DNA of 64,000 nt from positions 1 to 64,000 of the forward strand of contig SCTA01000007.1 in assembly GCA_004322275.1 (NCBI GenBank), read 5' to 3'. The notes beneath the pieces are model-generated. The model searched no databases. It was not told the origin of the DNA and saw nothing but the letters and a program-made list of their open reading frames with translations. How positions within the stretch are numbered: the first letter of the stretch is position 1; each line of letters starts with the position of its first letter. This document shows positions 17,891 through 26,311 of this stretch, in pieces. The DNA is from a bacterium. Lineage in GTDB: Bacteria > Desulfobacterota > Deferrisomatia > Deferrisomatales > BM512. The position numbers were made by a program, and so were the translations under genes.

Positions 17891-18373
17891 TCAGGATTTT
17901 CTTAAAACATCCTTTACCGATTTCTCCCCAAGCTGTTCGGCGAGCGCAATGATGATTCCTTCGGGGCCGCGGAGATAGCAGAGCAAATATATATTCTCAT
18001 AGTTCACCACCTCGCCGATAAGTTCTGCTCCGTGTTTCTTGAGGCGAGCAATGGTGTCATTGATATCAGTGACAGCGAACATAACGCGCAGGTAGCCCAG
18101 AGCGTTCACAGGAGCGTTCCGATGATCGGAGACTACAGGCGGGGTGAGAAATCGCGAGAGCTCAAGCCGGCTGTGGCCATCGGGGGTGACCATCATGGCG
18201 ATCTCGACTTGCTGGTTGCCGAGTCCGGTAACGCGCCCGGCCCATTCTCCTTCGACTGTGGCTCGCCCCTCAAGCTTCAGGCCAAGCTCGGTGAAAAAAG
18301 AGATGGCCTCATCGAGGGATTCTACCACGATGCCAACATTGTCCATCCGTAGCAATTTACTTTTTGAGGTCAT
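17891..18373 (-). CDS. VOC-superfamily (glyoxalase/dioxygenase-fold) protein
   Basis: From the ATG at 18373 the product is 160 aa and shows the paired beta-alpha-beta-beta-beta modules of the vicinal oxygen chelate fold: LRMDNVGIVVESLDEAISFF at the start, then LELSRFLTP, LRVMFAVTDINDTIARLKKHG and YLRGPEGIIIALAEQLG. The family includes glyoxalase I, extradiol dioxygenases and antibiotic-binding proteins; the substrate here is unknown. Upstream codons to 18430 are open, but the ATG at 18373 fits the usual family N-terminus better. The ribosome site is weak. A 90-bp repeat begins just upstream. Confidence 0.8.
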   Translation of the reverse strand: MTSKSKLLRMDNVGIVVESLDEAISFFTELGLKLEGRATVEGEWAGRVTGLGNQQVEIAMMVTPDGHSRLELSRFLTPPVVSDHRNAPVNALGYLRVMFAVTDINDTIARLKKHGAELIGEVVNYENIYLLCYLRGPEGIIIALAEQLGEKSVKDVLRKS

Positions 18374-18454
18374 ATATTTTCCCGTTAGCGTTATTTTACC
18401 AAATCTTCCATTGGAACGCTTTGGCGGCAAATTCTCTTAAATTTTAATTATACT

Positions 18455-18544
18455 CCTGTTACCTTCTTCAAGCTTCGATTTTGGCCGAAATACAAGGAGT
18501 CCGCAGAGAGCGTGGCGAGACAGTATGCGGCAATACGGCGAGCC
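18455..18544. repeat. 90-bp direct repeat, copy A
   Basis: This 90-base sequence is identical, base for base by eye, to 19363-19452, 908 bp away in the same orientation. Copy A has the left arm of the inverted-repeat element described at 19376-19499 but lacks the right arm, so it is a truncated copy. Confidence 0.9.
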
Positions 18545-18587
18545 GTCGGAGGCGGATATGGGAACGTGGACGGTTAAGATAGAAGTG

Positions 18588-18720
18588 AATTAAGTATACT
18601 GTCATAATTCAGGCAATTAAGTATACTGCCCCAATTCAGCCTCAATTCAGCCTAATTAAGTATACTGCCCCAATTCAGCCTCCCCCAATTCAGCCGTCCT
18701 GGGGCGCTATACTAAGTCAA
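18588..18720. repeat. Cluster of AATTAAGTATACTG and CCAATTCAGC repeats
   Basis: The 14-mer AATTAAGTATACTG occurs three times (18588-18601, 18615-18628, 18654-18667), interleaved with several CAATTCAGCC units. The same 14-mer recurs at 62201-62214, with a variant at 62174-62187. Similar sequences are scattered in other genomes near IS200-like/RAYT transposases; no transposase is present here. The rest of 18374-18765 holds no gene. Confidence 0.75.
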
Positions 18721-18765
18721 TTATATTAGGTGGCTGCTACTTCTTGAGACCAAGACTTTCTTGCA

Positions 18766-19179
18766 TCATTTGCTGCTAATAGGTGTGGAAGCTGTGCCTG
18801 TGTACCGAATACTGGCCTCCATCGTTTTTATGTCAGGGTTTTTTACAGAATGCGATCTATTGACGTTAATTTCTACTTCAGTACGCACTCTCGGTTTGTA
18901 CCGCAACATGATGATCATACCCATAGCAGCGAAAATCACACCTGGACTTGCATTTACAAGTTTTGACGAAATTGACCCGGCCCTGAAAATCCAGTCAACG
19001 GAACCAGAAAGGCCCAGGAAAGATGCTAAAGCCCCAGACAAAAAAGCTACACCTCCAATACACATACCAAGTAGATTCCCTTCACGAAAGGTACGAATAG
19101 TTGGCGTAAGTGATTCAAGAGCACGTAATAGCTGGGCAATATCTGGATCTTGGAGGTCGTTAGTGGGCTGCATAGGCAT
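18766..19179 (-). CDS. Small two-helix membrane protein, unknown function
   Basis: I do not recognise this 137-aa protein. A textbook ribosome site (AAAGGAGG, 7 nt upstream) precedes the ATG at 19179, which makes it a real gene. The N-terminal 40 residues are helical and acidic (DPDIAQLLRALESLTPTIRTF). Two membrane helices follow (about 38-60 and 78-95), and then a polar tail with alternating strand-like residues (RTEVEINVNRSHSV). It lies between the two 90-bp direct repeats, next to tRNA-Ser, in a patch with no other genes. Its composition is less GC-rich than the flanking operons, so it may have arrived with these repeats. Confidence 0.65.
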   Translation of the reverse strand: MPMQPTNDLQDPDIAQLLRALESLTPTIRTFREGNLLGMCIGGVAFLSGALASFLGLSGSVDWIFRAGSISSKLVNASPGVIFAAMGMIIMLRYKPRVRTEVEINVNRSHSVKNPDIKTMEASIRYTGTASTPISSK

Positions 19180-19200
19180 CTTGTCCTCCTTTACTAGTCG

Positions 19201-19347
19201 CGTAGGTCGGATTGAGGTACGAAAGCCGACACTTCATTAGCTGTTTTACGTTCTAATTTTCGCGCGGTTCTCGTTGACGTCTTCCGCTGGTTTTTCCTGT
19301 TTCGCGTTTGAGGTTTTGTCGGCTTTCGTTCCTCAAGCCGACCTACG
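19201..19347. mobile_element. 147-bp MITE-like element with 31-bp terminal inverted repeats
   Basis: The ends 19201-19231 and 19317-19347 are inverted copies matching at 29 of 31 positions (CGTAGGTCGG... inward to GAAAGCCGACA). The 85-bp interior has no ORF. Size and structure fit a non-autonomous miniature inverted-repeat element or a large REP-type hairpin. It lies just upstream of the small membrane-protein gene, on that gene's promoter side. Confidence 0.75.
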
Positions 19348-19362
19348 TGTCTCACCCCAACC

Positions 19363-19452
19363 CCTGTTACCTTCTTCAAGCTTCGATTTTGGCCGAAATA
19401 CAAGGAGTCCGCAGAGAGCGTGGCGAGACAGTATGCGGCAATACGGCGAGCC
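19363..19452. repeat. 90-bp direct repeat, copy B
   Basis: This is identical to copy A at 18455-18544. It contains the left arm and most of the interior of the hairpin element 19376-19499 and ends 48 bp before the encoded CCA end of tRNA-Ser. Confidence 0.9.
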
Positions 19453-19499
19453 ACGCGAACGAGAAACGACGCGGTGGTTCGGCCAAAGGCGAAGCTTGA
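19376..19499. mobile_element. 124-bp inverted-repeat element abutting the tRNA-Ser 3' end
   Basis: The arms 19376-19397 and 19478-19499 are inverted copies matching at 20 of 22 positions. The right arm ends at 19499 and the tRNA CCA occupies 19500-19502, so the element begins at the very next base after the tRNA. The interior has no ORF. It may be a target-specific insertion at the tRNA 3' end or a structured trailer. Confidence 0.7.
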
Positions 19500-19587
19500 T
19501 GGCGGAGGGGCAGGGATTCGAACCCTGGGATGCTTTCACATCAACGGTTTTCAAGACCGTCGCCTTAAACCGCTCGGCCACCCCTCC
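19500..19587 (-). tRNA. tRNA-Ser (anticodon UGA)
   Basis: On the minus strand the sequence folds as a class II tRNA: the acceptor stem GGAGGGG pairs with CCCCTCC, the D-arm has the GGCCGAGCGGTTTAAGGC pattern, the anticodon loop is CTTGAAA (anticodon TGA) on an ACGGT/ACCGT stem, there is a long variable arm, and the T-arm contains GGTTCGAATCC. The discriminator base is G and CCA is encoded at 19502-19500. It reads UCA and UCG serine codons. Confidence 0.96.
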
Positions 19588-19793
19588 GCACTTTTCTTCG
19601 AGATTTTGAATACTACAGTAAACAAACGACGCCGGGCAAGTGACTTGGGGTCTTCTCGCCGGAAAATCATGCTTCGTCAAAACGCGGCCGGAACGCCCCG
19701 GTCGTTTTGCCCAAAAGCAGGCGGTTTGGAAATACCGCGGTAAACTGGGGGTTACGAAGGCGGTTCCAGGGGGTTTGCAGAGGAGGTCTGAAT

Positions 19794-20273
19794 ATGTCTA
19801 AAAGCCTTAGCCTGAAAATAACTCCGCATCTTTGGTACGACAAAGAGGCCGTAGAGGCGGCCGAATTCTACGTCTCCGTGTTCCCTGATTCCAGAATCAC
19901 GAACGTGACGACGCTACGCGACACCCCGTCCGGAGACTGCGACGTGGTTTCGTTCGAGCTCGCCGGACAGCCGTTCATGGCCATAAGCGCCGGGCCTTTG
20001 TTCAGGTTCAACGAGTCCGTCTCCTTCATGGTGAATTGCGATACCCAGGAGGAAATCGACTACTACTGGGGAAAACTTTCCGCAGTCCCCGAAGCCGAGC
20101 AGTGCGGCTGGCTCAAGGACAAATACGGGCTTTCGTGGCAGATTGTCCCAACCGCCCTTGGCGAGATTATGCGAAGCAAAGACGAAAAGAAGATAGCCCG
20201 GGTAACCCAGGCTTTCCTCAAAATGAAAAAATTAGATATAGCGGCGCTTAAGCGGGCGGCGGAGGGAAAATAA
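19794..20273 (+). CDS. PhnB-like VOC-fold protein
   Basis: This 159-aa protein belongs to the PhnB-like branch of the VOC superfamily, often labelled 3-demethylubiquinone-9 3-methyltransferase-like. The signs are ITPHLWYDKEAVEAAEFYVSVFPDS at the N-terminus, FELAGQPFMAISAGP in the middle and CGWLKDKYGLSWQIVPTAL near the end. These are small dimeric cytosolic proteins whose reactions are mostly unknown; the methyltransferase name is not supported by chemistry. The ATG at 19794 follows a strong AGAGGAGG site. The frame is open upstream, but that part overlaps non-coding sequence near the tRNA. The gene faces the convergent pckG. Confidence 0.85.
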   Translation: MSKSLSLKITPHLWYDKEAVEAAEFYVSVFPDSRITNVTTLRDTPSGDCDVVSFELAGQPFMAISAGPLFRFNESVSFMVNCDTQEEIDYYWGKLSAVPEAEQCGWLKDKYGLSWQIVPTALGEIMRSKDEKKIARVTQAFLKMKKLDIAALKRAAEGK

Positions 20274-20337
20274 TCAGCTCCCTCATTGTCGTTTCTTGTC
20301 AGAGACGCTCGCGGGTATTTGTGAAGCTCGCAGCCTC

Positions 20338-22191
20338 TCAGGGATTTACCCAGCGGTCCGGCGACCGCCACAGCCGCGCCAGCAAAAGCCCGCGTATGTG
20401 CTCGAACTCTTTGGGAAGGTGGTCGTAGAGCTTCATGAAAAGCCCTTCGTGGGCAACGAATTCCTCCAGCCACGCCTCGCGTTCGATGCTCATCAGCTTG
20501 ACGAAGCTTTCCATCGGAAAATCGAGCCCGCGCCAGTCGATGTCGTCGTGGAAGGGCATGTAGCCGATGGGGCTGTGAATCGACCGTCCCTGCCCCTCGC
20601 ACCTGTCAACGACCCATTTTAAGACGCGCATGTTTTCGCCGAAGCCGGGCCACATGAATTTTCCGTGCTCATCCTTGCGGAACCAGTTGACGAGAAAGAT
20701 GCGGGGCGGATCGGGCACGGCGTGTCCCATCGTCAGCCAGTGGCTGATGTAATCGCCCATGTTGTAGCCGCAGAAGGGGAGCATGGCGAAGGGGTCGCGC
20801 CGCACCTCGCCGATCTTGCCCGCCGCCGCCGCGGTGGTCTCCGAGCCCATCGCCGCAGCGAGGTAGACGCCGAAATCCCAGTTGAAGGCTCCCAGGACGA
20901 GCGGAGCCGTATTGCTCCTTCGGCCGCCGAAGATTACGGCGGAGACGGGGACGCCCTCAGGCTTTTCCCAGTCGGGATCGATGGAGGGGCACTGGCGGGC
21001 TGGGGCGGTGAAGCGGGAATTCGGATGCGCGGCGGGCCGCCCGCAGCCGGGAGTCCACTCCCTGCCTGTCCAGTCGGTGAGCTCGGGGGGAGGCGTTTCC
21101 GTCAGTCCCTCCCACCAGACGTCGCCGTCGGGGGTGAGCGCGACGTTGGTGAAGAGGCAGTTTTTCTTCATCGTCGTCATGGCGTTGGGGTTGGAGTGCC
21201 AGTTGGTGCCGGGCACGACGCCGAAGAAGCCCGCCTCGGGATTGATAGCGTAGAATTTGCCGTCCTGGCCGGGCTGTATCCAGGCGATGTCGTCGCCAAC
21301 GGTCGTAACCTCCCACCCCTCGAAGGCCGGGGGAGGGATGAGCATCGCGAAGTTAGTCTTTCCGCAGGCGCTGGGGAACGCGCCGACCACGTAAAGCTTT
21401 TCCCCCTTGGGGGGTTTGACGCCCAGAATCAGCATGTGCTCGGCCAGCCACCCCTCGTCGCGCGCCATCACGGAGGCGATGCGCAGGGCGAAGCATTTCT
21501 TGCCCAAAAGAGCGTTGCCGCCGTAGCCGCTGCCGAAGGACCATATCTCGCGTTCCTCCGGGAAATGGCTGATGTATTTCTGATCCTTGTTGCAGGGCCA
21601 AGGCACGTCGGGCTGGCCCGGAGCCAGAGGCATGCCGACGGAGTGGAGACACTTGACGAAATCGCCGTCCTCTTTAAGCTGGTCGAGCACCGCCGACCCC
21701 ATGCGTGTCATTATCCGCATCGAAACCGCCACGTAGGCCGAATCGGTCAGCTCGACGCCAAGGCGGGAGAGCGGTGAGCCCAGCGGCCCCATGCAGAAGG
21801 GCGTCACGTACATCGTGCGCCCGCGCATGCAGCCGTAGAAGAGCCCGTTCAGCTTCGCCTTCATCTTCGCCGGGTCCATCCAGTTGTTGGTGGGCCCCGC
21901 GTCAACCTTCTTCTGGCTGCAGACAAAGGTGCGGTCCTCCACCCTCGCCACGTCGCTCGGATCGGACCAAGCCAGATAACACCCCGGCCGCTTCTCCTCG
22001 CTCAGTTTGCGAAAGGTTCCCGAGCGCACCAGCTCGGCGCAGAGAGTCTCGTATTCCTCGTCGGAGCCGTCGCACCAGTGTATGCGGTCGGGCTGGGTCA
22101 GGGCGGCTACTTCGGCCACCCAGGAGAGCAGTTTTTGATGCCGTGACTGGGGAGAGTCTTTTTGCCTGGATGAAATCGGAGAACTGGTCAT
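20338..22191 (-). CDS. pckG: Phosphoenolpyruvate carboxykinase (GTP)
   Basis: The 617-aa protein is a full-length GTP-type PEP carboxykinase, which converts oxaloacetate and GTP to PEP, CO2 and GDP at the start of gluconeogenesis, or runs in reverse as an anaplerotic step. Visible hallmarks are the N-terminal [32 protein letters not shown] for substrate binding, the kinase P-loop [17 protein letters not shown] with its reactive cysteine (about 268-284), DDIAWIQP for metal binding, RRSNTAPLV and the guanine-binding [19 protein letters not shown]. The enzyme is cytosolic and monomeric. It is a single-gene unit with its own upstream gap. Use of the GTP rather than the ATP enzyme is found in several anaerobic lineages. 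Confidence 0.97.
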   Translation of the reverse strand: MTSSPISSRQKDSPQSRHQKLLSWVAEVAALTQPDRIHWCDGSDEEYETLCAELVRSGTFRKLSEEKRPGCYLAWSDPSDVARVEDRTFVCSQKKVDAGPTNNWMDPAKMKAKLNGLFYGCMRGRTMYVTPFCMGPLGSPLSRLGVELTDSAYVAVSMRIMTRMGSAVLDQLKEDGDFVKCLHSVGMPLAPGQPDVPWPCNKDQKYISHFPEEREIWSFGSGYGGNALLGKKCFALRIASVMARDEGWLAEHMLILGVKPPKGEKLYVVGAFPSACGKTNFAMLIPPPAFEGWEVTTVGDDIAWIQPGQDGKFYAINPEAGFFGVVPGTNWHSNPNAMTTMKKNCLFTNVALTPDGDVWWEGLTETPPPELTDWTGREWTPGCGRPAAHPNSRFTAPARQCPSIDPDWEKPEGVPVSAVIFGGRRSNTAPLVLGAFNWDFGVYLAAAMGSETTAAAAGKIGEVRRDPFAMLPFCGYNMGDYISHWLTMGHAVPDPPRIFLVNWFRKDEHGKFMWPGFGENMRVLKWVVDRCEGQGRSIHSPIGYMPFHDDIDWRGLDFPMESFVKLMSIEREAWLEEFVAHEGLFMKLYDHLPKEFEHIRGLLLARLWRSPDRWVNP

Positions 22192-22615
22192 CTTTTAATC
22201 TTCCGCTTTCATTGAAAGAGTTGAACAAAATGAATGCGGACACATGATTACACATTGCGGCGCGAAAACGGATAAAAAAATTTCAGACTGTGGGTGGATT
22301 GCAGAGCAGACAGGGCGGGGCGACCGGAAGCTTTCAAAGAGGTTTTGGCCGGAAGCGGTGTTTCGTTAGATCTAAATGAATACCATTTCACGCCTGATTA
22401 TTAAGTTGCATTTTTAAGTATCTTTTCGCCTTGGTGTACGTAAATTGTCTGAATAGGCCGCCACCGTAAACGAATCAGGTCACGTTGCGATAATATTTTC
22501 ATCCGGGGGCTGAATTTTGGGTGAACGGACTGAAAGACACCGAGTGAAAGCCGCATCGCGCCGGAACCGATAACCGGAGCGGGCGGCTTTCTTTAGTTTC
22601 AGAGGGAGGAATCTC
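22192..22615. other. 424-bp divergent intergenic region with one hairpin
   Basis: No gene is supportable here. It carries the divergent promoters of pckG and the lipase-LRR gene. Close to the right-hand gene, GAAAGCCGC (about 22547-22555) pairs with GCGGCTTTC (about 22584-22592), enclosing a second small GC-rich hairpin, about 24 bp upstream of the ATG. This could be a leader attenuator. I see no match to a riboswitch family I know. Confidence 0.35.
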
Positions 22616-25543
22616 ATGAGGCGGATACTGTCTTTGCTTTCCTTTGTGGCCATTGTACTTCTGGCCTCCTGCAGCGACGGGGGCGGGAAAACCGCGAACG
22701 ATGGGAGCCTTTCCCAGAAGACAGGTACAGTGGGCGCGGAGGGCGGCAGCATAGTCACCGGCGACGGGTCTTCGGTGGCGGTCGATCCCTCGGTCCTCGC
22801 CTCTGCTGCGCCTCTGACTGTTACCGTGCGCGAGGCCGCCGCCGGGGAACTGGGTGAAGGCGTCACGGCGGAATCTAAAGTCGTCGAACTCAGCATGCCC
22901 TATGACGCTCTCAGTGCGCCTTCCGAAAACCCGGAGGGAGAGGCTGCCGGTATTGCCATCGACATCCCGATGGACTCCCTGGCTTCCAGAAGCGCCGCCG
23001 TTCCGGGCGATCTTCTGATGGTCTACATAACCGTCGAGGTTGACGGAACGGTTATAGGCAGACTCGCCGCTCCGGCGGTCGCGGACGAAAGCGGGAAGAC
23101 GACAGCCTTCATCCACAATAAATATCTGGAGGATCAGGGCGCAATAACTGCGAGAAACGCCGAAGAAGCAACCCCGCAGGTTTTGAACATCAGGTCGGTG
23201 ATCGTCAATTCGGGAGAGCAGGCCGCGGCCCTCGAAGCGGGACTCGGCGGAGGAAAGCTCTACCGGGTCACGGGTTTTACCGGCGGCAACGCGGAGTATT
23301 TCGACACCGGCGACTCCGTCGTATCTTACGGCGGAAAGCAGGCCCTTATTCTTGTGCACGGCATCGACGCGGCGGCGGGCAATTTCGGCTCCTTCTGGTC
23401 CACGGACAACATCCCCGGCAACCTGACGCCCTACTGGAACGATTTTCTGGAGTATTTCTATTCCGGTAATCTAGCCGAAAAGTTCGACCTCTATGGTTTC
23501 GTCTACTACCTGGGCGATCCCCTGGCCAGAAGCGGCAACAATCTGGCGCTAAAGATAGCGGATAAACTCGATGCCTATCCCAGCGCGGTGATCTTAAGCC
23601 ACTCCGTGGGCGGTCTCGTGGCGCGTTCGGCGCTCTCGGACACCACCGGTTTCACCTCCGAGCCCGACCCCGGAGTAAAAGACGAGGTAAGAGGCAAAGT
23701 ATCCAGAATCATCACTCTGGCGACGCCTCACCGGGGAACTCCCCTGGCGAGCCCCGAATTTCAGACCCTCACCAGAACCGACGGTTCGACCTCAAGCAAC
23801 TGGCAGGTAGCGATGCCCGCCAACCTCTCAGAACTGATAAACGGAACCGAGGGCGGCAGGGACCTTGCCTGGGACGGCGTCATGGGCGGAGCCGCTCCCG
23901 CCGACACCTCCGCCAATTTTATTTACAGACTGAACGAAAACACCGGTTTCGACAGCCGCATCGTAGCTCTTGGCTCCTGGGATCTGTCGGGCAGCGGCCA
24001 CGGGATCTACAACTCACTGCACAAGCTGATGCGGGAAGCGGGTTACGAAAACGACGGCGTTGTCCCGGAAAACTCCTCCCTCTTCCGGTCGACGCCAGAA
24101 CAAAGCAGGGCGCTCAGGACCTGGTCGATTCTCGATTACGACCACAGCCAGATGAAGGAGGGCAAACCCGATTCCACAGCGCTGCTGGATGAGGTAAAAG
24201 AGGAACTGCTGGCGGCCTGGAAACTGAACGAGGTCGTAACCTTCGCCGATCCCAACCTTGAAGCGTGCGTCAGGGAACACCTGGAAAATACCACGGAGCC
24301 GCTCACATATGCACTCCTCGAACCCCTCACGTTCCTTTCCTGCGACGAACGATCGATAGTCTCCCTCGGCGGCATCGAAGCCTTTGTTAATCTGAATACC
24401 CTATACCTCTGGCGAAACCAGATAAGCGACCTCTCCCCGCTTTCGGGGCTGACCAATCTCACTGGCATTGGTCTCGGGAACAACCTGATAAGCGATGTTT
24501 CCCCGCTCTCGGGGTTGACGAAACTGACCACGCTTGGTCTTTTCTACAATCAGATAAGCGACATCTCGCCTCTTTCAGACATGACGGACCTTACATATCT
24601 CGAATTATGGCACAATCAGATCATCGACGTTTCGCCTCTCTCAAGCATGACAAACCTTACCAGACTTGGCATTTCGGAAAACAAGGTCGTAGATATTGCG
24701 TCTGTTACCGGAATGACGGAATTGACTTTCCTGGACCTTGGAGACAACCAAATAGTCGATATTTCGCCTTTGGCCGACAAGACCAAATTGACCTTCCTTG
24801 TCCTCTTCAAGAACCAGATCGGTGACTTTTCTCCGGTTTCTAACCTTACCGGTCTTAAGTACCTGTACCTCTCCATGAACAATTCCAGCGATATTTCGCC
24901 TATCTCAGGTTTGACGAACCTGGAGCATCTCGTCATAACCGCACTCAACCTGAACGATATCTCACCGGTAGCAGGACTGACGAAATTGAAAGTGCTCCAT
25001 TTTTACCACAACCAGATAAGCGACATCTCGCCCCTTGCCGGTCTGACCAACCTGACGGAACTAAACTTTTACGGGAACGTCGTCAGCGACATCTCTCCTC
25101 TCTCAGGTCTGACGAACCTCAAGGTGCTCTCCCTCAACTTCAACCGGGTCGCCGATATCTCCGCTCTTTCCGGCATGACGGCCATGTCGTCTCTCTCCCT
25201 CGCCGGCAACTATATAAGCGATACTTCGCCCCTCGTCGGCATGGCGGGTTTGGCCACCCTTTACCTGAACTCAAACAGGCTCAGCGACGTTACTCCCCTG
25301 TCCAGCCTTAAGAGCCTCGTCAATCTGAACCTGTCGTCCAACTGCATAGCGGATATCTCCCCCGTCAGTTTCGTACCGAACCTCGATTGGGAGCCGCAAT
25401 TCCTCTCCTGCGGGCCGTCCGGGTCTGCTTTGTCCTCAGTGGCGCTTATTGACTTTGATCAGGAGACCGAACTTCAGATGCTTGAGCGGCTATTGAGCGA
25501 GGCGCGTGCACAATACGGGGACGATCGCCTGAACAGGCATTGA
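22616..25543 (+). CDS. Lipoprotein with lipase-like alpha/beta-hydrolase domain and internalin-type leucine-rich repeats
   Basis: The 975-aa product starts with a lipoprotein signal (LLASC, Cys near 20). Residues 35-200 form a beta-rich region (GTVGAEGGSIVTGDGSSVAVDP) like ZU5/peptidase-associated modules. Next comes a lipase-type hydrolase: the oxyanion-side motif LILVHGIDAAAGNF around 244-258 and a nucleophile elbow SHSVGG with Ser330, with TLATPHRGTPLASPEF downstream. From about 582 to 931 are 15 full leucine-rich repeats of 22 residues (theme ISDISPLSGLTNLTxLxLxxNQ) plus a capping repeat, as in internalins. The protein is probably on the cell surface, where the LRR could bind a ligand while the hydrolase acts on ester bonds. 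This pairing of domains is unusual. The start follows a strong GGGAGGA site. Confidence 0.85.
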   Translation: MRRILSLLSFVAIVLLASCSDGGGKTANDGSLSQKTGTVGAEGGSIVTGDGSSVAVDPSVLASAAPLTVTVREAAAGELGEGVTAESKVVELSMPYDALSAPSENPEGEAAGIAIDIPMDSLASRSAAVPGDLLMVYITVEVDGTVIGRLAAPAVADESGKTTAFIHNKYLEDQGAITARNAEEATPQVLNIRSVIVNSGEQAAALEAGLGGGKLYRVTGFTGGNAEYFDTGDSVVSYGGKQALILVHGIDAAAGNFGSFWSTDNIPGNLTPYWNDFLEYFYSGNLAEKFDLYGFVYYLGDPLARSGNNLALKIADKLDAYPSAVILSHSVGGLVARSALSDTTGFTSEPDPGVKDEVRGKVSRIITLATPHRGTPLASPEFQTLTRTDGSTSSNWQVAMPANLSELINGTEGGRDLAWDGVMGGAAPADTSANFIYRLNENTGFDSRIVALGSWDLSGSGHGIYNSLHKLMREAGYENDGVVPENSSLFRSTPEQSRALRTWSILDYDHSQMKEGKPDSTALLDEVKEELLAAWKLNEVVTFADPNLEACVREHLENTTEPLTYALLEPLTFLSCDERSIVSLGGIEAFVNLNTLYLWRNQISDLSPLSGLTNLTGIGLGNNLISDVSPLSGLTKLTTLGLFYNQISDISPLSDMTDLTYLELWHNQIIDVSPLSSMTNLTRLGISENKVVDIASVTGMTELTFLDLGDNQIVDISPLADKTKLTFLVLFKNQIGDFSPVSNLTGLKYLYLSMNNSSDISPISGLTNLEHLVITALNLNDISPVAGLTKLKVLHFYHNQISDISPLAGLTNLTELNFYGNVVSDISPLSGLTNLKVLSLNFNRVADISALSGMTAMSSLSLAGNYISDTSPLVGMAGLATLYLNSNRLSDVTPLSSLKSLVNLNLSSNCIADISPVSFVPNLDWEPQFLSCGPSGSALSSVALIDFDQETELQMLERLLSEARAQYGDDRLNRH

Positions 25544-25593
25544 GCGAGTCTTTAGGGCAGGAATTTTTCCACGATCGCAGGATAAGTAAAAAC

Positions 25594-25628
25594 AAAGAGG
25601 AGGCGCTTTCAACGAGCGCCTCCTCTTT
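25594..25628. terminator. Bidirectional terminator
   Basis: A perfect 14-bp stem (25594-25607 with 25615-25628) around a 7-nt loop has A-rich and T-rich flanks. It sits between the convergent lipase-LRR gene and the minus-strand lipoprotein gene. Confidence 0.85.
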
Positions 25629-25656
25629 TGCAATCCGGCCGGATTTTGTTGCAGCT

Positions 25657-26262
25657 TTATTTCAGGCACCTGGAGGCGTTGATGGAGATCGTTTCGGTGC
25701 CTTCCTTGAAGAAATTCTTGAACAGCGAGTCGAAAATACACTCGGAGACCGCCGCGAAGGAAGGGCTGGTCCCGGTGCTCGTGATCTTGGCCTCGTAGGC
25801 GTTTACCGGTTTATCGGGCGTTGATTTTCTGTTGTCCAGCAACTTGATTTTAAAGAATCTGTCGTGCATCGAATAATCGTAAGGCGCATGGCCGACTATT
25901 TCGCGCCTCGGCTTTTTGCCGCCCGCGAAGTTGGAGTCCCCCCTGTCGTACAGCAGCGTCTGGCCGGTAATTTCTCTGGCGCCGTCAATCCCGTACTCAA
26001 TGGCGATGAGATAATCGGCGTTTTCACTTTTATCCGCGCGGACAAAGCCTGTTTTTACCAACCTTGATGAAATCGAAGCGGCGTACCTTTCAAATTCAAG
26101 GCTTCCCTTTTGCTGCTCTGACGGGGTGAAGTAAAAGGTTTTGGAGGAAACGCCGGCGGGAAGGCCGCTGAATCTGACGACGTGGGAAGAAATACGCTGC
26201 CCGCATCCCGTCGCGAGGAAAATAAGCAGCCACAAAGCGAGAAAATCACACTTTCTTTTCAT
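25657..26262 (-). CDS. DUF4136-like lipoprotein
   Basis: The 201-aa product has a lipoprotein signal (FLATGC, Cys near 20) and a single domain resembling DUF4136. A strand with TFYFTPSEQQKGSLEFERY precedes a helix with ISSRLVKTGFVRADKSENADYLI, the 'helix then ...GF...ADyli' pattern typical of that family, and a C-terminal helix (FAAVSECIFDSLFKNFF) resembles its last helix. Such lipoproteins face the periplasm and have no known biochemical role. The gene lies 49 bp before the transsulfuration operon's last stop on the same strand but with opposite neighbours, and is probably transcribed alone. Confidence 0.65.
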   Translation of the reverse strand: MKRKCDFLALWLLIFLATGCGQRISSHVVRFSGLPAGVSSKTFYFTPSEQQKGSLEFERYAASISSRLVKTGFVRADKSENADYLIAIEYGIDGAREITGQTLLYDRGDSNFAGGKKPRREIVGHAPYDYSMHDRFFKIKLLDNRKSTPDKPVNAYEAKITSTGTSPSFAAVSECIFDSLFKNFFKEGTETISINASRCLK

Positions 26263-26311
26263 GGTATCCCCCCTTGAAGAACGTCTGTTTAAAGCGTCTA
26301 AGTCCAGACCT

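Noticed and set aside
18374-19587. A prophage or integrative element at the tRNA-Ser gene
   Set aside because: No integrase, excisionase or phage gene is present in the surrounding 10 kb; only small non-coding repeats and one small membrane protein are found.
22440-22610. Possible c-di-GMP (GEMM) riboswitch before the lipase-LRR gene
   Set aside because: The conserved GEMM core segments are not present; only a generic hairpin is visible.
24360-25400. Regularly spaced 66-bp repeats suggestive of a CRISPR-like array
   Set aside because: The period equals 22 codons and encodes leucine-rich repeats; the repeats are degenerate and in frame, and no cas gene is near.
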